Notes under the pieces: model-generated
The model's input: the letters and a program-made list of their open reading frames with translations, nothing else
The model's database searches: none
What the model was told of the DNA's origin: nothing
Part shown: one piece after another, positions 38,348 through 50,986 of the stretch
Position numbering within the stretch: the first letter of the stretch is position 1
Layout: each line of letters opens with the position of its first letter
Made by a program: the position numbers and the translations under genes
DNA from: Hydractinia symbiolongicarpus
Lineage: Eukaryota > Cnidaria > Hydrozoa > Anthoathecata > Hydractiniidae
Direction: 5' to 3'
DNA: 64,000 bases
Assembly: GCF_029227915.1 (NCBI RefSeq)
Contig: NC_079877.1
Coordinates: forward strand, 7,194,001 to 7,258,000

Positions 38348-40272
38348 GACAGTTTCTAAAACTACATTTCATTGACCTTCTAACGGTGTCAATCCGTTTG
38401 AGTTACAATGGTTGCGTCACATATTCGTACCAACATGTATTTAGTGATTTCCTTCCGATATTACTAAGTTGTATCGCTTTCAACAGAGAAACGATTGACC
38501 GTGGGAATTAATTCAACTGATTCTGGACTTTGACCTTATAAATGTGATTAATGCGCCAATTGGTCTTCAAGGAATAACATTCTTCTTAATTTGACATGAT
38601 TGCTGGAATTCAGCGGTTACATTAGGCTCTGCGGTAGCGCTTTATTTAAAAATTTAGATAAATAAGATTTCCTTACTGTGGGACCAATCCTGGCCGTTAC
38701 CATGCGCTGAAGAAATAAAGACATTCTCAAAAACTACATTTCATTGAGTTCTTGGCGGTATAATTCCGTTTGAGTTACAACGGTTGCGTCACATATTCGT
38801 ACCAACATGTATTTAGCGAAAGTATTCGGATATTACTAGGTTGCATCGCTTTTAACTGTGAAACGTTTGACTGTGCGACTTAATTGAACAGCTTTTGGAC
38901 TTTGACCTTATAAATGTTGTAAGTGAGACAATTGGACTCCAAGAAATAACATTCTTCTTAATTTGACATAATTGCTGGAACTCAGCGATTACACTGGGCG
39001 CTGTGGTAACGGTTTATTTAAAAATTAAAATAAATAAGTCATTTTTACTGTGGGACCAATCCTAGCCGTTAGCGCGCCCTGAAGATATAGAGACAGTTTC
39101 AAAACTCCATTTCATTGACTTTCTAACGGTGTCAATCCGTTTGAATTAGAACGTTTGCGTCACATAACCGTACCAACATGTATTTAGTGATTTTCTTCCG
39201 ATATTACTAAGTTGTATCGCTTTCAACAGAGAAACGATTGACTGTGGGACTTAATTGAACTGATTTTGGACTTTGACCTTATAAATGTAATAAATGGGCC
39301 ATTTTGACTAGAAGAAATAACATTCTCCTTAATTTGACATGATTGATGGAACTCACCGATTACACTAGGCTCTGTGGTAGCGCTTTACCTAAAAATGTAG
39401 ATAAATAAGTCTCCTCTTACTGTGGGACCAATCCTAGCCGTTATCGCACGCCGAAGAAATAGAGACAGTTTCAAAAACTACATTTCATTGACTTTCTAAC
39501 GGTGTCAATCCGTTTGAGTTACAATGGTTGCGTCACATATTCGTACCAACATGTATTTAGTGATTTCCTTCCGATATTACTAAGTTGTATCGCTTTCAAC
39601 AGAGAAACGATTGACCGTGGGAATTAATTCAACTGATTCTGGACTGTGAGCTTATAAATGTAATAAATGGGCCATTTTGACTAGAAGAAATAACATTCTC
39701 CTTAATTTGACATGATTGATGGAACTCACCGATTACACTAGGCTCTGTGGTAGCGCTTTACCTAAAAATGTAGATAAATAAGTCTCCTCTTACTGTGGGA
39801 CCAATCCTAGCCGTTATCGCACGCCGAAGAAATAGAGACAGTTTCAAAAACTACATTTCATTGACTTTCTAACGGTGTCAATCCGTTTGAGTTACAATGG
39901 TTGCGTCACATATTCGTACCAACATGTATTTAGTGATTTCCTTCCGATATTACTAAGTTGTATCGCTTTTAACAGTGAAACGATTGACCGTGGGAATTAA
40001 TTCAACTGATTCTGGACTGTGACCTTATAAATGTGATTAATGCGCCAATTGGTCTCCAAGGAATAACATTCTTGCTAATTTGACATGATTGCTGGAATTT
40101 AGCGGTTACATTAGGCTCTGCGGTAGCGCTTTATTTAAAAATTTAGATAAATAAGATTTCCTTACTGTGGGACCAATCCTGGCCGTTACCATGCGCTGAA
40201 GAAATAAAGACATTCTCAAAAACTACATTTCATTGATTTCTTGGCGGTATAATTCCGTTTGAGTTACAACAG
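38348..40272. repeat. Right part of central domain; duplicate of 34.54-36.18 kb
   Basis: Begins with an A hybrid, then a C unit (38,720). The segment 38.64-40.27 kb matches 34.54-36.18 kb at a constant 4,095 bp (11 monomers). Shared variants are 'ttgagttcttggcgg', 'gaacagcttttgg', 'gccctgaagatatag' and 'gtttcaaaactccattt' (one A short). The match ends inside the C unit at about 40,270, where the sequence switches to 'acaacagttgcgtcacac'. This switch is the right boundary of the B-type domain. Confidence 0.87.
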
Positions 40273-43165
40273 TTGCGTCACACATTCGTACCAACATGTA
40301 TTTAGTTATTTTTTTCCGATATTAGAAAGTTGTATCGCTTTCAACAGTGAAACGATTGACTGTGGGACTTAGTTGAACTGATTTTAGACTTTGACCTTAT
40401 AAATGTGATAAATGAGTCATTTTGACTACAAGAAATGACATTCTTCTTAGTTTGACATGATTGATGGAACTCACCGATTACACTGGGCGCTGTGGTAGCG
40501 ATTCATTTAAAATTTTAGATAAATAAGTCATTTTTACTGTAGGACCAATCCTAGCCGTTAGCGCGCGCTGAAGATATAGAGACAGTTTCAAAAACACCAT
40601 TTCATTGACTTTCTAACGGTGTCAATCCGTTTGAGTTACAACGGTTGCCTCACATAATCGTACCAACATGTATTTACTGATTTTCTTACGATATTACTAA
40701 GTTGTATCGCTTTCAACAGTGAAACGATTGACTGTGGGACTTAGTTGAACTGATTTTGGACTTTGACCTTATAAATGTAATAAATTAGCCATTTTGACTA
40801 AAAGAAATAACATTCTTCTTAATTTGACATGATTGCTGGAACTCAGCGATTACACTGAGCGCTGTGGTAGCGCTTTGTTTAAGAGTTAAGATAAATAAGT
40901 CATTTATTACTGTGGAAACAATCCTAGCCGTTATCGCGGGCCGAAGAAATAGAGACAGTTTCAAAAACTACATTACCGTTCGAGTTACAATGGTTGCGTC
41001 ACATATTCGTACCAACATGTATTTAGTGATTTCCTTCCGATATTACTAAGTTGTATCGCTTTTAACAGTGAAACGATTGACCGTGGGAATTAATTCAACT
41101 GATTCTGGGCTGTGACCTTATAAATGTGATTAATGCGCCAATTGGTCTCCAAGGAATAACATTCTTCTTAATTTGACATGATTGCTGGAACTCAGCGGTT
41201 ACATTAGGCTCTGCGGAAGCGCTTTATTTAAAAATTAAGATAAATAAGTCATTTTTTATTGTGGGACCAATCCTAGCTGTTATCGCGCGCTGAAGAAAGA
41301 GAGACAGTTTCCAAAACTAAATTTCATTGATTTTCTAATGGTGTCAATCCGTTTGAGTTACAACGGTTGCGTCACACATTCGTACCAACATGTATTTAGT
41401 GATTTTTTTCCGATATTACTAAGTTGTATCGCTTTCAACAGTTAAACGATTGACTGTGGGACTTAATTGAACTGATTTTGGACTTTGACCCTATAAATGT
41501 GATAAATGAGTCATTTTGACTACAAGAAATGATATTCTTCTTAATTTGACATGATTGCCGGAACTCAGCGATTACACTGGAACCTGTGGTAGCGATTCAT
41601 TTAAAAATTTAGATAAATAAGTCATTTTTACTGTGGGACCAATCCTAGCCGTTAGCGCGCGCTGAAGATATAGAGACAGTTTCAAAAACTCCATTTCATT
41701 GACTTTCTAACGGTGTCAATGCGTTTGAGTTAGAACGGTTGCGTCACATAATCGTACCAACATGTATTTAGTGATTTCCTTCCGATAATACTAAGTTGTA
41801 TCGCTTTCAACAGTGAAACGATTGACTGTTGGACTTAGTTGAACTGATTTTAGACTTTGACCTTATAAATGTGATAAATGAGTCATTTTGACTACAAGAA
41901 ATGACATTCTTCTTAGTTTGACATGGTTGATGGAACTCACCGATTACACTGGGCGCTGTGGTAATGCTTTATTTAAAAATTTAGATAAATAAGTCATTTT
42001 GTACTGTGGGACCAATCCTAGCCGTTAGCACGCGCTGAATAAATAGGAACAGTTTCAAAGACTACATTTCATTGACTTTCTGACGGTATAAATCCGTTTG
42101 AGTTACAACGGTTGCGTCACATATTCGTACCAACAAGTACTTAGTGATAGTATTCGGATGTTACTTGGTTGTATCGCTTTCAACAGTGAAACGATTGACT
42201 GTGGGACTTAATTGAACTGATTTTGGTCTTTTACCTTATGAATGTGATAAATGAGTCATTTTGACTACAAGAAATGACATTCTTCTTAGTTTGACATGAT
42301 TGATGGAACTCACTAATTACACTGGGCGCTGTGGTAACGTTTTATTTAAAAATTTAGATAAATAAGTCATTTTGTACTTTGGGACCAATCCTAGCCGTTA
42401 TCGCGCGCTGAAGAAATAGAGACAGTTTCCAAAACTAAATTTCATTGATTTTCTAACGGTGTCAATCCGTTTGAGTTACAACGGTTGCGTCACACATTCG
42501 TACCAACATGTATTTAGTGATTTTTTTCCGATATTACTAAGTTGTATCGCTTTCAACAGTGAAATGATTGACTGTGGGACTTAATTGAACTGATTTTGGA
42601 CTTTGACCTTATAAATGTAATAAATGAGCCATTTTGATTAGAAGAAATAACATTCTCCTTAATTTGACATGATTGATGAAACTCAGCGATTACACTGGGC
42701 GCTCTGGTAGCGCTTTGTTTAAGAGTTAAGATAAATAAGTCATTTATTACTGTGGAAACAATCCTAGCCGTTATCGCACGCCGAAGAAATAGAGACAGTT
42801 TCAAAAACTACATTTCATTGACTTTCTAACGGTGTCAACCCGTTTGAGTTACAACGGTTGCGTCACATATTCGTACCAACATGTATTTAGTGATTTCCTT
42901 CCGATATTACTAAGTTGTATCGCTTTTAACAGTGAAACGATTGACCGTGGGAATTAATTCAACTGATTCTGGACTGTGACCTTATAAATGTTATAAGTGA
43001 GACAATTGGACACCAAGAAATACCATTCTTCTTAATGTGACATGATTGCTGGAACTCAGCGATTACACTGGACCCTGTGGTAGCGATTCATTCAAAAATT
43101 TAGATAAATAAGTCATTTTTACTGTGGGACCAATCCTAGCCGTTAGCGCGCGCTGGAGAAATAGA
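40273..43165. repeat. Mixed block right of the central domain
   Basis: Hybrid and S/A/T monomers resembling the 22-25.7 kb block. The unit entered at 40,273 matches those near 25.0-25.4 kb ('acaacagttgcgtcacac', 'tagttatttttttccg'). The part 41.22-41.93 kb repeats 24.12-24.83 kb at 17,104 bp. An N-like unit with 'aggaacagtttcaaagac' starts near 42,046. Two units carry 'tttaagagttaag'. Confidence 0.8.
40954..41302. repeat. 349-bp monomer with 24-bp core deletion
   Basis: Anchors 40,954 and 41,303 are 349 bp apart. Between 'caaaaactacatt' and 'gagttacaatgg' only 'accgttc' (7 bases) remains where other A units have 31 bases. The first AACGG arm and the spacer of the core motif are lost while CCGTT is retained. 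This is the only unit in which I saw the core broken by deletion, apart from the 5.2-kb fusion. Confidence 0.88.
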
Positions 43166-45030
43166 GACAGTTTCAAAAACTACATTTCATTGACTTTCTA
43201 ACGGTTTCAATTCGTTTGACTTACAACGGTTGCGTCACATAATCGTACCAACATGTATTTAGTGATTTTCTTCCGATATTACTAAGTTGTATCGCTTTCA
43301 ACAGTGAAACGATTGACTGTGGGACTTAATTGAACTGATTTTGGACTTTGACCTTATAAATGTAATAAATGAGCCATTTTGACTAGAAGAAATAACATTC
43401 TCCTTAATTTGACATGATTGATGAAACTCACCGATTACACTGGGCGCTGTGGTAACGCTTTATTTAAAAATTAAGATATTTAAGTCATTTTGTACTGTGG
43501 GAACAATCCTAGCCGTTATCGCGCGTTGAAGAAATAGAGACAGTTTCAAAAACTACATTTCATTGACTTTCTAACTGTGTCAATCCGTTTGACTTACAAC
43601 GGTTGCGTCACATCATCGTACCAACATGTATTTAGTGATTTTCTTCCGATATTACTAAGTTGTATCGCTTTCAACAACGAAACGATTGACTGTGGGACTT
43701 AATTGAACTGATTTTGAACTTTGACCTTATAAATGTAATAAATGAGCCATTTTTACTAGAAGAAATGACATTCTCCTTAATTTGACATGATTGATGAAAC
43801 TCACCGATTACACTGGGCGCTGTGGTAACGCTTTCTTTAAAAATTAAGATAAATAAGTCAATTTGTACTGTGGGACCAATCCTAGCCGTTAGCGCGCGCT
43901 AAAGATATAGAGACAGTTTCAAAAACTACATTTCATTGACTTTCTAACGGTGTCAATCCGTTTGAGTTAGAACGTTTGCGTCACATAATCGTACCAACAT
44001 GTATTTAATGATTTTCTTCCGATATTACTAAGTTGTATCGCTTTCAACAGAGAAACGATTGATTGTGGGACTTAATTGATCTGATTTTGGACTTTGACCT
44101 TATAAATGTAATAAATGAGCCATTTTGACTAGAAGAAATAACATTCTCCTTAATTTGACATGATTGATGGAACTCACCAATTACACTGGGCGCTGTGGTA
44201 ACGGTTTATTTAAAAATTAAGATAAATAAGTCATTTTGTACTGTGGGACCAATCCTTGCCGTTATCGCGCGCTGAAGAAATAGAGACAGTTTCAAAAACT
44301 ACATTTCATTGACTTTCTAACGGTGTCAATCCGTTTGACTTACAACGGTTGCGTCACATAATCGTACCAACATGTATTTAGTGATTTTCTTCCGATATTA
44401 CTAAGTTGTATCGCTTTCAACAGTGAAACGATTGACTGTGGGACTTAATTGAACTGATTTTGGACTTTGACCTTATAAATGTAATAAATAAGCCATTTTG
44501 ATTAGAAGAAACAACATTCTCCTTAATTTGACATGATTGATGAAACTCACCGAATACACTGGGCGCTGTGGTAACGGTTTATTTAAAAATTAAGATAAAT
44601 AAGTCATTTTGTACTGTGGGACCAATCCTAGCCGTTAGCGCGCGCTGAAGATATAGAGACACTTTCAAAAACTACATTTCATTGACTTTCTAACGGTGTC
44701 AATCCGTTTGACTTACAACGGTTGCGTCACATAATCGTACCAACATGTATTTAGTGATTTTCTTCCGATATTACTAAGTTGTATCGCTTTCAACAGTGAA
44801 ACGATTGACTGTGGGACTTAATTGAACTGATTTTGTACTTTAACCTTATAAATGTAATAAATGAGCCGTTTTGACTAGAAGAAATAACATTCTCCTTAAT
44901 TTGACATGATTGATGAAACTCACCGATTACACTGGGCGCTGTGGTAACGCTTTATTTAAAAATTTAGATAAATAAGTCATTTTGTACTGTGGGGCCAATC
45001 CTAGCCGTTATCGCGCGCTGAAGAAATAGA
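43166..45030. repeat. Run of D-type monomers
   Basis: Five monomers of 373 bp, most with 'gtttgacttacaacgg', 'tgattttcttccg', 'gagccattttgactag' and 'ttgatgaaactcaccg'. The third instead has 'gagttagaacgtttgcg' and 'caacagagaaacg', an S/B-like piece. No exact higher-order repeat is seen, and the members differ by scattered changes, so this looks like an older monomeric expansion. D units recur near 48.4-49.2 kb and once near 52.5 kb. Confidence 0.83.
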
Positions 45031-46890
45031 GACAGTTTCCAAAACTAAATTTCATTGATTTTCTAAAGTGTCAATCCGTTTGAGTTACAACGTTTGCGTC
45101 ACACATTCGTACCAACATGTATTTAGTGATTTTTTCCGATATTACTAAATTGTATCGCTTTCAACAGTGAAACGATTGACTGTGGGACTTAATTAAACTG
45201 ATTTTGGACTTTGACGTTATAAATGTGATAAATGAGTCATTTTGACTACAAGAAATGATATTCTTCTTAATTTGACATGATTGCTAAAACTCAGCGATTA
45301 CACTGGGCGCTGTGGTAAGGCTTTATTTAAAAATTAAGATAAATAAGTCAATTTTTATTGTGGGACCAATCCTAGCCGTTATCGCGCGCTGAAGAAATAG
45401 AGACAGTTTCTAAAACTAAATTTCATTGATTTTCTAACGGTGTCAATCCGTTTGAGTTACAACGGTTGCGTCACACATTCGTACCAACATGTATTTAGTG
45501 ATTTTTTTCCGATATTACTAAGTTGTATCGCTTTTAACAGTGAAACGATTGACTGTGGGACTTAATTGAACTGATTTTGGACTTTGACCTTATAAATGTG
45601 ATAAATGAGTCATTTTGACTGCAAGAATTGATATTCTTCTTAATTTGACATGATTGCCGGAACTCAGCGATTACACTTGACCCTGTGGTAGCGATTAATT
45701 TAAAAATTTAGATAAATAAGTCATTTTTACTGTGGAACCAATCCTAGCCGTTAGCGCGCGCTGAAGATATAGAGACACTTTCAAAAACTCCATTTCATTG
45801 ACTTTCTAACGGTGTCAATCCGTTTGAGTTACAACGGTTGCGTCACATAATCGTACCAACATGTATTTAGTGGTTTCCTTCCGATAATACTAAGTTGTAT
45901 CGCTTTCAACAGTGAAACGATTGACTGTGGGACTTAATTGAACTGATTTTGAACTTTGACCTTATAAATGTGATAAATGAGTCATTTTGACTACAAGAAT
46001 TGATATTCTTCTTAATTTGACATGATTGCCGGAACTCAGCGATTACACTTGACCCTGTGGTAGCGATTAATTTAAAAATTTAGATAAATAAGTCATTTTT
46101 ACTGTGGAACCAATCCTAGCCGTTAGCGCGCGCTGAAGATATAGAGACACTTTCAAAAACTCCATTTCATTGACTTTCTAACGGTGTCAATCCGTTTGAG
46201 TTACAACGGTTGCGTCACATAATCGTACCAACATGTATTTAGTGGTTTCCTTCCGATAATACTAAGTTGTATCGCTTTCAACAGTGAAACGATTGACTGT
46301 GGGACTTAATTGAACTGATTTTGAACTTTGACCTTATAAATGTGATAAATGAGTCATTTTGACTACAAGAAATGATATTCTTCTTAGTTTGACATGATTG
46401 CCGGAACTCAGCGATTACACTGGACCCTGTGGTAGCGATTCATTTAAAAATTTAGATAAATAAGTCATTTTTACTGTAGGATCAATCCTAGCCGTTAGCG
46501 CGCGCTGAAGATATAGAGACAGTTTCAAAAACTCCATTTCATTGACTTTCTAACGGTGTCAATCCGTTTGAGTTACAACGGTTGCGTCACATAATCGTAC
46601 CAACACGTATTTACTGATTTTCTTCCGATATTACTAAGTTGTATCGCTTTCAACAGTGAAACGATTGACTGTGGGACTTAGTTGAACTGATTTTGGACCT
46701 TGACCTTATAAATGTAATAAATGAGCCATTTTGACTAAAAGAAATAACATTCTTCTTAATTTGACATGATTGCTGGAACTCAGCGATTACACTGGGCGCT
46801 GTGGTAGCGCATCGTTTAAGAGTTAAGATAAATAAGTCATTTACTACTGTGGATACAATCCTGGCCGTTACCATGCGCTGAAGAAATAAA
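45031..46890. repeat. T/S block with single-monomer duplication
   Basis: Five monomers. The interval 45,622-45,993 is repeated almost exactly at 45,994-46,365, a period of 372 bp. Shared private variants are 'caagaattgatattc', 'ttacacttgaccctg', 'gagacactttcaaaaac' and 'tagtggtttccttcc'. It is the clearest one-unit tandem duplication in the window. The last unit ends with 'atcgtttaagagttaag' and joins a C unit at 46,891. Confidence 0.87.
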
Positions 46891-49743
46891 GACATTCTCA
46901 AAAACTACATTTCATTGATTTCTTGGCGGTATAATTCCGTTTGAGTTACAACGGTTGCGTCACATATTCGTACCAACATGTATTTAGCGAAAGTATTCGG
47001 ATATTACTAGGTTGCATCGCTTTTAACTGTGAAACGTTTGACTGTGCGACTTAATTGAACTGATTTTGAACTTTGACCTTATAAATGTTATAAGTGAGAC
47101 AATTGTACACCAAGAAATACCATTCTTCTTAATTTGACATGATTGCTGGAACTCAGCGATTACACTGGACCCTGTGGTAGCGATTCATTCAAAAATTTAG
47201 ATAAATAAGTCATTTGTACTGTGGGACCAATCCTAGCCGTTAGCGCGCGCTGAAGATATAGAGACAGTTTCAAAAACTACATTTCATTGACTTTCTAACG
47301 GTGTCAATCCGTTTGAGTTACAACGGTTGCGTCACATATTCGTACCAACATGTATTTAGTGATTTCCTTCCGATATTACTAAGTTGTATCGCTTTTAACA
47401 GTGAAACGATTGACCGTGGGAATTAATTCAATGATTCTGGACTGTGACCTTATAAATGTGATTAATGCGCCAATTGGTCTCCAAGGAATAACATTCTTCT
47501 TAATTTGACATGATTGCTGGAATTCAGCGGTTACATTAGGCTCTGCGGTAGCGCTTTATTTAAAAATTTAGATAAATAAGATTTTCTTACTGTGGGAACA
47601 ATCCTGGCCGTTACCATGCGCTGAAGAAATAAAGAAATTCTCAAAAACTACATTTCATTGATTTCTTGGCGGTATAATTCCGTTTGAGTTACAACGGTTG
47701 CGTCACATATTCGTACCAACATGTATTTAGCGAAAGTATTCGGATATTACTAGGTTGCATCGCTTTTAACTGTGAACGTTTGACTGTGCGACTTAATTGA
47801 ACTGATTTTGAACTTTGACCTTATAAATGTTATAAGTGAGACAATTGGATACCAAGAAATACCATACTTCTTAATTTGACATGATTGCTGAAACTCAGTG
47901 GTTACACTGGACCCTGTGGTAGCGATTCATTCAAAAATTTAGATAAATAAGTCATTTATTACTGTGGAAACAATCCTAGCCGTTATCGCACACCGAAGAA
48001 ATAGAGACAGTTTCAAAAACTACATTTCATTGACTTTCTAACGGTGTCAATCCGTTTGAGTTACAACGGTTACGTCACATATTCGTACCAACATGTATTT
48101 AGTGATTTCCTTCCGATATTACTAAGTTGTATCGCTTTTAACAGTGAAACGATTGACCGTGGGAATTAATTCAACTGATTCTGGACTGTGACCTTATAAA
48201 TGTAATAAATGAGCCATTTTGACTAGAAGAAATAACATTCTCCTTAATTTGACATGATTGCTGGAACTCAGCGATTACACTGGGCGCTGTGGTAACGGTT
48301 TATTTAAAAATTAAGATAAATAAGTCATTTTGTACTGTGGGACCAATCCTAGCCGTTATCGCGCGCTGAAGAAGTAGAGACAGTTTCAAAAACTACATTT
48401 CATTGACTTTCTAACGGTGTCAATCCGTTTGACTTACAACGGTTGCGTCACATAATCACACCAACATGTATTTAGTGATTTTCTTCCGATATTACTAAGT
48501 TGTATCGCTTTCAACAGTGAAACGATTGACTGTGGGACTTAATTGAACTGATTTTGGACTTTGACCTTATAAATGTAATAAATGAGCCATTTTGACTAGA
48601 AGAAATAACATTCTCCTTAATTTGACATGATTGATGAAACTCACCGATTACACCGGGCGCTGTGGTAACGCTTTATTTAAAAATTAAGATAAATAAGTCA
48701 TTTTGTACTGTGGGACCAATCCTAGCCGTTATCGCGCGTTGAAGAAATAGAGACAGTTTCAAAAAATACATTTCATTGACTTTCTAACGGTGTCAATCCG
48801 TTTGACTTACAACGGTTGCGTCACATAATCGTACCAACATGTATTTAGTGATTTTCTTCCGATATTACTAAGTTGTATCGCTTTCAACAGTGAAACGATT
48901 GACTGTGGGACTTAATTGAACTGATTTTGGACTTTGACCTTATAAATGTAATAAATGAGCCATTTTGACTAGAAGAAATAACATTCTCCTTAATTTGACA
49001 TGATTGATGAAACTCACTGATTACACCGGGCGCTGTGGTAACGCTTTATTTAAAAATTAAGATAAATAAGTCATTTTGTACTGTGGGACCAATCCTAGCC
49101 GTTATCGCGCGTTGAAGAAATAGAGACAGTTTCAAAAAATACATTTCATTGACTTTCTAACGGTGTCAATCCGTTTGACTTACAACGGTTGCGTCACATA
49201 ATCGTACCAACATGTATTTAGTGATTTTCTTCCGATATTACTAAGTTGTATCGCTTTCAACATTGAAACGATTGACCGTGGGAATTAATTCAACTGCTTC
49301 TGGACTGTGACCTTATAAATGTGATTAATGCGCCAATTGGTCTCCAAGGAATAACATTCTTCTTAATTTGACATGATTGCTGGAATTCAGCGGTTACATT
49401 AGGCTCTGCGGTAGCGCTTTATTTAAAAATTTAGATAATTAAGATTTTCTTACTGTGGGATCAATCCTGGCCGTTACCATGCGCTGAAGAAATAAAGACA
49501 TTCTCAAAAACTACATTTCATTGATTTCTTGGCGGTATAATTCCGTTTGAGTTACAACGGTTGCGTCACATATTCGTACCAACATGTATTTAGCGAAAGT
49601 ATTCGGATATTACTAGGTTGCATCGCTTTTAACTGTGAAACGTTTGACTGTGCGACTTAATTGAACTGATTTTGAACTTTGACCTTATAAATGTTATAAG
49701 TGAGACAATTGGACACCAAGAAATACCATTTTTCTTAATTTGA
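46891..49743. repeat. Mixed C, A and D monomers
   Basis: C units at about 46,891, 47,636 and 49,498 alternate with A and D units. Two neighbouring D units (starts near 48,752 and 49,125) share 'gtttcaaaaaatacattt'. The second switches to the A type at about 49,270 ('gaccgtgggaattaattc'), another hybrid. Small one-base losses occur, for example 'attcaatgattctgg' near 47,425 and 'actgtgaacgtttg' near 47,769. Confidence 0.8.
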
Positions 49744-50986
49744 CATGATTGCTGGAACTCAGCGATTACACTGGGTGCTGTGGTAAAGCTTTATTTAAAA
49801 ATTAAGATAAATAAGTCAATTTTTACTGTGGGACCAGACCTAGCCGTTATCGCGCGCTGAAGAAATAGAGACAGTTTCTAAAACTAAATTTCATTGATTT
49901 TCTAACGGTGTCAATCCGTTTGAGTTACAACGGTTGCGTCACACATTCGTACCAACAAGTATTTAGTGATTTTTTTCCGATATTACTAAGTTGTATCGCT
50001 TTCAACAGTGAAACGATTGACTGTGGAACTTAATTAAACTGATTTTGGACTTTGACCTTATAAATGTGATAAATGAGTCATTTTGACTACAAGAAATGAT
50101 ATTCTTCTTAATTTGACATGATTGCCGGAACTCAGCGATTACACTGGACCCTGTGGTAGCGATTCATTTAAAAATTTAGATAAATAAGTCATTTTTACTG
50201 TGGGACCAATCCTAGCCGTTAGCGCGCGCTGAAGATATAGAGACAGTTTCAAAAACTCCATTTCATTGACTTTCTAATGGTGTCAATCCGTTTGAGTTAG
50301 AACGGTTGCGTCACATAATCGTACCAACATGTATTTAGTGATTTCCTTTCGATAATACTAAGTTGTATCGCTTTCAACAGTGAAACGATTGACTGTGGGA
50401 CTTAGTTGAACTGATTTTAGACTTTGACCTTATAAATGTGATAAATGAGTCATTTTAACTACAAGAAATGACATTCTTCTTAGTTTGACATGGTTGATGG
50501 AACTCACCGATTACACTGGGCGCTGTGGTAACGCTTTATTTAAAAATTTAGATAAATAAGTCATTTTGTACTGTGGGACCAATCCTAGCCCTTAGCACGC
50601 GCTGAATAAATAAGAACAGTTTCAAAGACTACATTTCATTGACTTTCTGACGGTATAAATCCGTTTGAGTTACAACGGTTGCGTCACATATTCGTACCAA
50701 CAAGTATTTAGTGATAATATTCGGATGTTACTAGGTTGTATCGCTTTCAACAGTGAAACGATTGACTGTGGGACTTAATTGAACTGATTTTGGACTTTGA
50801 CCTTATAAATGTGATAAATGAGTCATTTTGACTACAAGAAATGATATTCTTCTTAATTTGACATGATTGCCGGAACTCAGCGATTACACTGGACCCTGTG
50901 GTAGCAATTCATTTAAAAATTTAGATAAATAAGTCATTTTTACTGTGGGACCAATCCTAGCCGTTAGCGCGCGCTGAAGATATAGA
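49744..50986. repeat. Segment related to the 2,167-bp unit of 3.06-7.39 kb
   Basis: A C unit switches near 49,744 into 'gcgattacactgggtgctg', 'ggaccagacctagcc' and a T unit with 'accaacaagtatttag', followed by S and N units. Variants such as 'tgggaccagacctagcc' otherwise occur only in the two 2,167-bp copies. Anchor 49,870 corresponds to 4,512. This shows exchange of array segments over about 45 kb. Confidence 0.8.

Noticed and set aside
40864-41049. Plus-strand 61-codon open frame
   Set aside because: It exists only because the unique 24-bp deletion near 40,975 lies within it; no related frame is open in other monomers.
42553-42804. Minus-strand 83-codon frames here and at 46,650-46,901 and 58,561-58,812, and a 72-codon frame at 52,237-52,455
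   Set aside because: All are the same antisense part of the monomer, left open by chance loss of stops. Their similarity comes from the satellite, not from coding constraint.
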